A stretch of 43,912 bases of DNA. It comes from an uncultured Endomicrobiia bacterium. GTDB taxonomy: Bacteria > Elusimicrobiota > Endomicrobiia > DTEH01. This document shows positions 8,679-15,721 of the stretch, piece after piece. The notes under the pieces were generated by a model. It searched no databases. It was not told where the DNA came from and worked only from the letters and a program-made list of their open reading frames with translations. The DNA is taken from positions 125,192-169,103 of the forward strand of contig CALDDQ010000002.1 in assembly GCA_937936785.1 (NCBI GenBank). Direction: 5' to 3'. The position numbers and the translations under genes are program-made. Within the stretch, counting starts at the first letter, position 1, and the number at the start of each line of letters is the position of its first letter.

Positions 8679-9014
8679 ATGGTATATGTACTTTGTTTAA
8701 TACTATTTTTGGTTGGATTATATGGAATTTTAGTAAAAAAAAATGTTTTAAAGATTATAATTTCGTTTGCAATAATGGATTATGCGATAAACTTATTTTT
8801 TATTTTGGTTGGATACAAGAATGGAGCAAGTTTTCCAATTTTTATCAAAGGAAAAGAAAATGTTTTAATGGTAGATCCATTGCCACAAGCTTTAGTTTTA
8901 ACTTCTATAGTTATAGGTTTATCAATTACGATGTTAATGGTAGCAATAGCTATAAGGTTGTATGAAAAATATGGTACTTTTGATATTTCAGAAATAAGGA
9001 AGTTGAAAGGATAA
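8679..9014 (+). CDS. mbhG: MrpC/MnhC-family subunit (MbhG, NuoK-like)
   Basis: This is a 111-residue, three-helix membrane protein. It has the NuoK-like opening (LCLILFLVGLYGILVKKNVLK), then VDPLPQALVLTSIVIGLSITMLMVA, which is typical of MnhC. It starts 3 bases after mbhF and ends 4 bases before mbhH. In Mrp and Mbh complexes this subunit lies beside the MrpD pump and contributes to the ion path. Length and gene order are canonical. Confidence 0.9.
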   Translation: MVYVLCLILFLVGLYGILVKKNVLKIIISFAIMDYAINLFFILVGYKNGASFPIFIKGKENVLMVDPLPQALVLTSIVIGLSITMLMVAIAIRLYEKYGTFDISEIRKLKG

Positions 9015-9018
9015 AAAA

Positions 9019-10530
9019 ATGTTACCTTTATTTGTAATATTACCATTATTTAGTGCGTTTATAATTTCAATTTTTGGTCGTGTAAACAAATATTTTGGAG
9101 ATATTTTTGCGAATTTTACTAATATATTGTTAGTTTTTATATCTTTTTTAACCTTGTATCTACTAAACATAAACGATCTTTCAGCAATAACATATAACGT
9201 TGGTGGTTGGCGGTTACCAATTGGTATAACTCTTGTTGTGGACTATTATTCGGCATTGATGTTGATAATTATTAACCTGGTATCATTTTTTGTTTCGGTT
9301 TATTCGATATCTTATATGGAAAAATATACTGATAAAACAAAATATTATGTTTTGTTTATGTTAATGTTGAGTGGGATGAATGGAGTAGTAATTAGTGGAG
9401 ATTTGTTTAACATATTTGTATTTTTAGAGGTAGCATCAATATCGTCGTATTCGTTGGTAGCATTTGGAGTTGAGTCGGAAGAGTTAGAAGCAGCATTTAA
9501 ATATTTAGTTTTAGGGACAATTGCTTCAAGTTTAATTTTGTTAAGCATTGCAATAATTTATAGTTATGCTTCGAGTTTAAACTTGGCACATATTGCGTTG
9601 ATAATAAATAGATTACCGGTTGAAAAAGTTTTGTTAACAAAATTTGTTATTATATTGTTAATAGTAGGTTTTTGTATAAAATCTGCAGTAGTACCATTTC
9701 ATTCTTGGTTACCAGATGCTCATCCATCAGCGCCAGCACCTATTTCTGCAATGTTATCAGGTATATTGATAAAAACGTTAGGGATTTATACTATGACAAG
9801 GATAATTTTTAATGTATTTTTTGTTGGAGAAGATATATTTAAATTAGTTTATTGGTTAGGGATAGTTTCAATGTTAGCAGGTGTTATTATTGCATTATAC
9901 CAGTTAGATTACAAACGTTTATTGGCATATAGTTCAATAAGTCATGTAGGATATATTTTATTAGGAATAGGTTTAGGAACACCCCTGGGTATTTTGGGTG
10001 GAATTTTTCATTTATTAAATCACTCTGTTATTAAATCACTATTATTTTTAACCAGTGGGTCTTTAGAATATAGTTTAGGGACAAGAGATTTATTAAAAAT
10101 ATCACAGACAAATCAAAGACTTCCTATAACAAAATTTGCAATGTTAATTGGAAGTTTATCAATAAGTGGTGTTCCACCGTTTAACGGTTTCTGGTCAAAA
10201 TTAATAATAATAATAGCTTGTGTGCAGTCAAAGAAGTTGTTTGCTGGTTTTGTTGCTATATTAGTAAGTGTTTTAACATTATCAGTTTTTATAAAAGTTT
10301 TAAAATATGGGTTTTATAAAAAATCTTTAATTGAAGGTCAGGAACAAAAAAGCATAGAAGTTAAAGATGTTCCATTTTGGATGAAATTTTCAATGTTAGG
10401 GTTAGCACTATTATGTGTTTTTATGGGAATTTTGATTTTTCCTAACATAAGAGATGTTTTGTTAGTTCCAGCATCTGATATTTTAGCAAGGGGTTATGAG
10501 TATAGCAAAATTGTTTTTATGAACAAATAA
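9019..10530 (+). CDS. mbhH: MrpD-type ion-pump subunit (MbhH)
   Basis: This 503-residue, roughly 14-helix protein is the MrpD homologue in its canonical place between MbhG and MbhA. The translocation pair is E137 (IFVFLEVASISSY) and K221 (FCIKSAVVPFHSWLPDAHP); the numbering is nearly the same as the Glu/Lys pair described in Bacillus MrpD. The AHPSAPAPISAMLSGILIK stretch is also standard. It is the third pump-like subunit in this operon besides MbhM. An A-rich leader with a weak AAGGA precedes the ATG. Confidence 0.92.
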   Translation: MLPLFVILPLFSAFIISIFGRVNKYFGDIFANFTNILLVFISFLTLYLLNINDLSAITYNVGGWRLPIGITLVVDYYSALMLIIINLVSFFVSVYSISYMEKYTDKTKYYVLFMLMLSGMNGVVISGDLFNIFVFLEVASISSYSLVAFGVESEELEAAFKYLVLGTIASSLILLSIAIIYSYASSLNLAHIALIINRLPVEKVLLTKFVIILLIVGFCIKSAVVPFHSWLPDAHPSAPAPISAMLSGILIKTLGIYTMTRIIFNVFFVGEDIFKLVYWLGIVSMLAGVIIALYQLDYKRLLAYSSISHVGYILLGIGLGTPLGILGGIFHLLNHSVIKSLLFLTSGSLEYSLGTRDLLKISQTNQRLPITKFAMLIGSLSISGVPPFNGFWSKLIIIIACVQSKKLFAGFVAILVSVLTLSVFIKVLKYGFYKKSLIEGQEQKSIEVKDVPFWMKFSMLGLALLCVFMGILIFPNIRDVLLVPASDILARGYEYSKIVFMNK

Positions 10531-10534
10531 GTTT

Positions 10535-11047
10535 ATGAAAATTATAAAAAGTGTTTATAGCAAAATATTTTTATTTTTTGTTACATTAATTTTTTGGTTT
10601 TTACTAACAAATGTTTTTGACATAGATCATATAATTTCTGGTGTTTTAAGTTCAGGGATAGTAGTACTTTTAGTTGTAGATATTTGTTTGCAGGGCGAAT
10701 GGGAATTTTCTCGTCCGATAAAATATTTGTGGTTTTTTTATTATATTCCAATATTTCTCTGGGAAGTTATAAAAGCTAACTTAGATGTTGCATATAGGAT
10801 TTTAAGTCCAGATATGCCGATAAAACCTGGTATTGTTAAAGTTAAAACAAAACTAAAGAGTGATATAGGTTTAACTTTTTTAGCAAATTCTATAACTTTA
10901 ACACCTGGTACTATGAGTGTTGATGTTGACAAAGAAAATGGATATATTTATGTTCATTGGATTTATGTAAAAACAGAAAATGTAGATGAAGCAACGTTTA
11001 TTATAGTAAAAAAGTTTGAAGATGTTTTAATAAAAATATTTGGGTAA
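10535..11047 (+). CDS. mbhA: MrpE/MnhE-family subunit (MbhA)
   Basis: This 170-residue protein has two to three hydrophobic helices at the N-terminus and a cytoplasmic C-terminal domain holding FLANSITLTPGTMSVDVD, the hallmark of MnhE. It belongs to the Mrp half of the complex. It follows mbhH by 4 bases. Length is normal for the family. Confidence 0.9.
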   Translation: MKIIKSVYSKIFLFFVTLIFWFLLTNVFDIDHIISGVLSSGIVVLLVVDICLQGEWEFSRPIKYLWFFYYIPIFLWEVIKANLDVAYRILSPDMPIKPGIVKVKTKLKSDIGLTFLANSITLTPGTMSVDVDKENGYIYVHWIYVKTENVDEATFIIVKKFEDVLIKIFG

Positions 11048-11053
11048 AAATAA

Positions 11054-11389
11054 ATGAAAAGTATTAAATATTTTACATTTTTTATTTTGTTGATTGTTGG
11101 GTTATATTGTAATTTGACAATAAAAATGGATTTAATATTGAGATTTATAAATCCGTTAATATTATGTATAATTCTGTGTTTACACAGGATACTTTTAGGT
11201 CCAACACCGGCAGATCGTGCTGTTGCAGTGGACATATTAGGTCTTATGATAGTAGGTTGTTGTGGTTTAATTGCTTTGTTTACAAGGGTTAGTTTTTTTA
11301 TAGATATAGGAATTGCATGGGCGCTACAATCTTTTATTGGAACAATTGCGTTATCAAAATATTTAGAAGGAAGAAATTTAGATGAATAA
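11054..11389 (+). CDS. mbhB: MrpF/MnhF-family subunit (MbhB)
   Basis: This is a 111-residue, three-helix protein with the MnhF core RILLGPTPADRAVAVDILG. Its N-terminal hydrophobic stretch is a little longer than in many MrpF proteins (usually about 85-95 residues). It overlaps mbhC by 8 bases, which suggests coupled translation. Function is structural within the Mrp module. Confidence 0.88.
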   Translation: MKSIKYFTFFILLIVGLYCNLTIKMDLILRFINPLILCIILCLHRILLGPTPADRAVAVDILGLMIVGCCGLIALFTRVSFFIDIGIAWALQSFIGTIALSKYLEGRNLDE

Positions 11390-11717
11390 TTTATTAGGAC
11401 TGATATTTATTTCAATAGGTATTTTAGCAGATATTTTTGCTTGTTTAGGTTTATTACGATTTCCTGATGTTTATAACCGACTTCAAGTATCAACAAAATG
11501 TGTAACTTTAGGAACATGTGGGATTTTTTTTGGAGTTTTTTTAGAATCAGGTTTTACTGCGTTAGGAATAAAATCTTTGTTAATAATTTTGTTTATATTA
11601 CTTACATCGCCTGTTTCTGCTCATGCATTATCTCGTGCGGCACATAAGTCAGCAGTAAAATTATGTGAAAAAAGTGTTTGTGATAAATATAAAGAAGATG
11701 GTAATAATAAAGGTTAA
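11382..11717 (+). CDS. mbhC: MrpG/MnhG-family subunit (MbhC)
   Basis: This 111-residue protein has three hydrophobic helices and the family signature GLLRFPDVYNRLQVSTKCVTLG (about residues 21-42). It is the last gene of the Mrp block, in standard E-F-G (MbhA-B-C) order. The C-terminal tail is polar and basic. Identification is firm. Confidence 0.9.
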   Translation: MNNLLGLIFISIGILADIFACLGLLRFPDVYNRLQVSTKCVTLGTCGIFFGVFLESGFTALGIKSLLIILFILLTSPVSAHALSRAAHKSAVKLCEKSVCDKYKEDGNNKG

Positions 11718-11760
11718 AATTTTTAAACTTGTTTTTAATTTTATATTTTAAGTTGATTTT

Positions 11761-12453
11761 ATGAAATATCCAAAATTAAGAGAACTTAAAGAAGCAATAA
11801 AAGCTTTGATTAAAGGACCTTATACCATAAAATATCCTTTTGGTCCATTTACACCTGTAAAATCTTTTAGAGGAAAACCACAACCTTCACAACAAAGTTG
11901 TATAGGATGTGGTGCATGTGCAGAAGTTTGTCCAGTAGAAGCTATAAAGTTAGTAGATATTTATTCTCCAATAGTTAAAAGTTTGGATGTAGTAAACATA
12001 AAAACGACATGGGCAGATAATAGTGTTAACTCTGAACATCCAATGCGTACGCTGACATGGTATTATGACGAATGTATTTTTTGTGGACAATGTGAGCGAA
12101 ACTGTACTACAAGAGATGAAAATCCTCCTGGTGTAAAATTGAATCAAGAGTTTGATCTTGCTTGTGTGAATAGAAAAAATATCCGATCAGAAGAAATAAA
12201 AAAAGAGTTAGTTATATGTTCTAATTGTGGAACTATAATTTCTACAAAGGAACATTTGTTATGGGTTGCAAAACGTTTAGGGCCAAAAGTTTATGGAAAT
12301 ATAAATTTGTTAAATTTAATATCTAAAACATTTAATTCATTAACTACAGGAGTAAAATTTAAACAATTTGACCAGAGAGAAAATATGTTTGAACTTTTAT
12401 GTCCAAAATGTCGTAGAAAAATATTACTTTTCGATGAATATGGTAAAATTTGA
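11761..12453 (+). CDS. mbhN: 2x[4Fe-4S] ferredoxin-type hydrogenase subunit (MbhN/NuoI/HycF family) with an added zinc-ribbon-like tail
   Basis: This subunit passes electrons from ferredoxin to MbhJ. Cluster ligands are C47, C50, C53, C57 (CIGCGACAEVCP) and C105, C108, C111, C115 (CIFCGQCERNC). The second group is followed by TTRDENPPG in place of the usual proline. Beyond the clusters are two CxxC pairs, C153/C156 and C214/C217, that look like a zinc ribbon, as also seen in HycF/HyfH-like proteins. At 230 residues it is longer than archaeal MbhN. It ends the hydrogenase operon proper, 44 bases after mbhC. Confidence 0.9.
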   Translation: MKYPKLRELKEAIKALIKGPYTIKYPFGPFTPVKSFRGKPQPSQQSCIGCGACAEVCPVEAIKLVDIYSPIVKSLDVVNIKTTWADNSVNSEHPMRTLTWYYDECIFCGQCERNCTTRDENPPGVKLNQEFDLACVNRKNIRSEEIKKELVICSNCGTIISTKEHLLWVAKRLGPKVYGNINLLNLISKTFNSLTTGVKFKQFDQRENMFELLCPKCRRKILLFDEYGKI

Positions 12454-12521
12454 AACATATTTTATTCATTAAAATCTTAAATTCATTGACTTCCAAATTT
12501 ATAATTTATAAAATACAAAAT

Positions 12522-13373
12522 ATGTATTCTAAGACAAAATTGGTTTTAATATTTATATTTTTTTGTAGTATAAATACATTTTCGCAAATAAATTATTTCA
12601 ATTTTTATCGTCCTTATCAAGTAACATTATGTTGTCCAGTGAACGTTTATGGTTTAGGTATTGAAGCAAACTATTTTTTGGTTAACAATGACACTGCAAA
12701 GTTGGAGTTTCCTGTATCGTTATATTGGGGTTTGGTGGACAGTATTGAATTAGGATTTAAAGTTTCTGCTGCAACAATAAATAGTAAAAATTCTACTGAT
12801 AAAGGTATAACAGATATTTTGTTAGGTGTTAAATACAATTTTATATCTCCTGCAAAGAAAAAAATGTATGAAACAGAGTCAAAATTTAATTTTGATTCTA
12901 TGCCAAATATTTCATCAGAGTTTGGTTTAACTTTACCTACGGGTGATTTTGTAAAAGGTTTTGGTACTGGAGGAATTGGATTTGTGATAAATTGGTTATT
13001 AGAGAAAGAAATAGTTTTAAGAAGAGGGAATAGTTTTTACTCGTTTTTAAGTATTGGTTATAAAATTAATACAGTTAATTCAGATGAATATTTGTATGGT
13101 AACGAATTGTTTTATAGTTTAGGCAGTTATTTTGATTTAAAGAAAGGTTTGGTAGAAAAAAGTTTTATATTATCGTGTGGACTGAAAGGAATAAGTCATG
13201 GTAGTTCGAAATATAAAGGAGAAAAGGTTTTAAACAGTGAATATGTAGAATCATACATTTTTGGTGGATTAAGTTATGACTTAGATGTTTATCAACAATT
13301 TTTTTTGTCAATATCACTTGGCATAGATGAAAAATCTAAAGTAATAATATTTAATGTAGGGATGAATTATTGA
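12522..13373 (+). CDS. Exported protein, probable outer-membrane beta-barrel; function unknown
   Basis: I place the start at the ATG at 12522 because a signal peptide begins there (MYSKTKLVLIFIFFCSINTFSQ); an in-frame TTG at 12450 would put 24 odd residues in front. The mature part of about 260 residues alternates polar and hydrophobic residues and is rich in Gly, Tyr and Phe. Stretches such as GLGIEANYF, FPVSLYWGLVDSIELGFKV and GLTLPTGDF resemble outer-membrane proteins of the phenol-degradation MetA-like/DUF3187 type, but I cannot assign a family. It ends in a TGATG overlap with the PhoH gene. It may simply share a transcript with the hydrogenase. Confidence 0.65.
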   Translation: MYSKTKLVLIFIFFCSINTFSQINYFNFYRPYQVTLCCPVNVYGLGIEANYFLVNNDTAKLEFPVSLYWGLVDSIELGFKVSAATINSKNSTDKGITDILLGVKYNFISPAKKKMYETESKFNFDSMPNISSEFGLTLPTGDFVKGFGTGGIGFVINWLLEKEIVLRRGNSFYSFLSIGYKINTVNSDEYLYGNELFYSLGSYFDLKKGLVEKSFILSCGLKGISHGSSKYKGEKVLNSEYVESYIFGGLSYDLDVYQQFFLSISLGIDEKSKVIIFNVGMNY

Positions 13374-14734
13374 TGAGAAAAACTTTTGTTTTAGACACTA
13401 ATGTTTTATTGCATGATCCTGATGCTATGTTTGAATTTGCAGACAACAAAGTAGTTATTCCAATGACTGTTATAGAAGAGTTAGACGGGTTAAAACGTAT
13501 TAACGATGATAGAGGGAGAAATTCGCGTGTAGTATCAAGAAAATTAGATTCTTTAAGGCATAAGGGTAGTATTATAGATGGAATAAAATTAGATTCAGGT
13601 GGAATAATAAAAATAGAACTTGACTGGGACATTACAATTCCAGAACGATTTGTTCATGACAAAATGGATCACAGGATTTTAGCGACAGTATTAAAATTAA
13701 AAAAATCTGGTGAAAAAGTTATTTTTATCACAAAAGACATTAATTTAAGAATAAAAGCAGAAGCGTTAGGTATATTAACTCAAGATTATGAAAAGGCAAA
13801 AGTTAACCTTGCAGAACTTTATACTGGTTTTAAAGAAGTTGAAGTTCACAATGAAGATATAATTAACAAAATGTTTTCTGATGGAAAAGTTGGGCAAGAT
13901 TTGTTATTTGATATTGGAATAAGGAAAGAAGATTTATTACCAAATAGTTTTTTTATTTTAAAAATGAACAAGTCAAAAAGTTGTTTAGGGAAAATAAAAA
14001 AATTACCTTCAGGTGAAACCGAATTAGTCACTTTGTCATCAAAAGATATGACAACCTGGGGTTTAAGACCTCTAAATGTGCAACAAAAATTAGCTTTGGA
14101 ATTGTTATTAGATGAAAAAATTAATTTAGTAACTTTGATAGGAGTAGCAGGTGCGGGCAAAACTTTATTATCTTTAGCATGTGGTTTACATAAAGTTATT
14201 GAAGAGAAAGTATATAGACGACTTTTAGTTAGTCGTCCTGTGATACCGATGGGAAGAGATATTGGGTATTTGCCTGGAAGTAAAGAGGAGAAACTTTCAT
14301 CCTGGATGGGAGCAATTTATGATAATTTAGATTATTTGTTGGAAAAATCTTCAAGAATTTATTGCCATGATAAAGAAGATAGAGAAATGAAGACGCAGGA
14401 AACAATTGATTATTTTTTTCAAGCAGGGTATATTGAAATAGAAGCATTGACATATCTTAGAGGTAGAAGTTTGCCAAACCAATTTTTTATTATTGACGAT
14501 GCACAAAACTTGACTCCACACGAAATTAAAACTGTCATTTCCCGTGCCGGAGAAAATACGAAGATAATTTTGACTGGAGATCCGTTTCAGATTGACAACC
14601 CGTACCTAGATGCATCGTCAAACGGATTAACATATTTGGTTGATAGATTTAAAGGACAAGAAATTTTTGGTCATTTAATTTTTGATCGTTCAGAGCGAAG
14701 TAAATTAGCAGCTTTGTCAGCGGAGTTGTTGTAG
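13373..14734 (+). CDS. PIN-PhoH family ATPase (PhoH2/YlaK type)
   Basis: This 453-residue cytoplasmic protein joins an N-terminal PIN nuclease domain (residues 1-140; FVLDTNVLLHDPDA, VIEELDGLK, FITKDINLRIKAEALG) to a C-terminal PhoH ATPase (about 230-453). Walker A is GVAGAGKT (257-264) and GDPFQID is the usual downstream motif. PIN-PhoH proteins elsewhere act as RNA-unwinding ribonucleases. The Walker B region reads IIDDAQNLTPHE with D375-D376 where most relatives have Asp-Glu. The start is the ATG at 13373, overlapping the previous stop by one base. Confidence 0.93.
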   Translation: MRKTFVLDTNVLLHDPDAMFEFADNKVVIPMTVIEELDGLKRINDDRGRNSRVVSRKLDSLRHKGSIIDGIKLDSGGIIKIELDWDITIPERFVHDKMDHRILATVLKLKKSGEKVIFITKDINLRIKAEALGILTQDYEKAKVNLAELYTGFKEVEVHNEDIINKMFSDGKVGQDLLFDIGIRKEDLLPNSFFILKMNKSKSCLGKIKKLPSGETELVTLSSKDMTTWGLRPLNVQQKLALELLLDEKINLVTLIGVAGAGKTLLSLACGLHKVIEEKVYRRLLVSRPVIPMGRDIGYLPGSKEEKLSSWMGAIYDNLDYLLEKSSRIYCHDKEDREMKTQETIDYFFQAGYIEIEALTYLRGRSLPNQFFIIDDAQNLTPHEIKTVISRAGENTKIILTGDPFQIDNPYLDASSNGLTYLVDRFKGQEIFGHLIFDRSERSKLAALSAELL

Positions 14735-14785
14735 TGTTAAAACATTAAAGTATTTGTTAGATAACTTTATATTATTTATCGAACA

Positions 14786-15712
14786 ATGAACAAAAAAAAG
14801 ATAGATTTACATGTACATACAATATATTCTGATGGAAGTTTAACTCCAAAACAAGTTATAGAACTATCAAAAAAAACTGGTGTTGTAGCAGTTGCGATTA
14901 CTGATCACGATACAACTGACGGTGTAGAAGAAGCAGTAAAAGAAGGTGCAAAAAGTGGTATTGAAGTAATTCCTGGTGTAGAACTTTCTTCAGAATTTAA
15001 AGATAGTGCAGAAGAAGAGATACATATTTTAGGTTATTTTATTGATTGGGAAGACAAAACATTACAACAAAAATTAAAAATATTTCGTCAGGCAAGGGAA
15101 CGAAGAGCATATTATATATTTCAAAAACTAAATGATATTGGAATAAAAATTAAGGAAGATGAAATTTTTAGTTCTGTAGGTATAGGTAGTATTGGAAGGT
15201 TACATTTTGCAAAAGTTTTAGTAAAGAATGGTTTTGTAAAAAATATTAAAGATGCTTTTGAATTATATTTAGGATATGGTAAATCTGCTTATGTACCAAA
15301 ATTAAAACTTGACCCTAAAGAAGCCATTAGTATGATACTTCGTGCTCGTGGTGTGCCAGTATTGGCACATCCATATTTTGGTAATTTAGTGGATTCAAGA
15401 TTTATAAAAAAGTTGGTAAATTTAGGATTAAAAGGTATAGAAGTTTATTATTCAAAACATCCATCACACATTATAAAGGAATTACTTTTGATTGCAGAAA
15501 AGTATGATTTATTAGTAACAGGAGGAAGCGATTGTCATGGTGATGTGGCAGGAATAGCCCCTTTATTAGGTACAGTAGATATTCCATATAAAGTTTTTGA
15601 GGATTTAAAATCTTATAAATATGACATAGAAAACTATAAAAATAATATTTTAACTACAAGATGTGATTTGGTGGTTAAGGATAAAGTTGAAAAATTGATA
15701 AATAATTTGTAA
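14786..15712 (+). CDS. PHP-domain phosphoesterase (YciV/TrpH-like)
   Basis: This 308-residue cytoplasmic metal-dependent phosphoesterase has the full set of PHP motifs: DLHVHTIYSDGSLTP, AITDHDTTDG, PGVELSSE, HILGYFIDW, PVLAHPYFG and GGSDCHG. The E. coli relative is a 5'-3' exonuclease/nucleoside 3',5'-bisphosphate phosphatase (RnmAHP), and the full-length match makes that activity likely. It is 51 bases after the PhoH gene and 9 before clpC. PolC/DnaE-type polymerase domains are absent, so it is not a polymerase PHP domain. Confidence 0.9.
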   Translation: MNKKKIDLHVHTIYSDGSLTPKQVIELSKKTGVVAVAITDHDTTDGVEEAVKEGAKSGIEVIPGVELSSEFKDSAEEEIHILGYFIDWEDKTLQQKLKIFRQARERRAYYIFQKLNDIGIKIKEDEIFSSVGIGSIGRLHFAKVLVKNGFVKNIKDAFELYLGYGKSAYVPKLKLDPKEAISMILRARGVPVLAHPYFGNLVDSRFIKKLVNLGLKGIEVYYSKHPSHIIKELLLIAEKYDLLVTGGSDCHGDVAGIAPLLGTVDIPYKVFEDLKSYKYDIENYKNNILTTRCDLVVKDKVEKLINNL

Positions 15713-15721
15713 TATAAAAAT

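Noticed and set aside
1080-12453. Respiratory complex I (nuo operon)
   Set aside because: NuoE, NuoF and NuoG are absent, the NuoD-like subunit has both Ni-binding CxxC motifs, and MrpA/B/C/E/F/G-type genes are interleaved, so this is a hydrogenase-antiporter complex.
12450-12521. Extension of the barrel-like protein to the TTG at 12450
   Set aside because: It would put 24 residues in front of a clean signal peptide that starts at the ATG at 12522.
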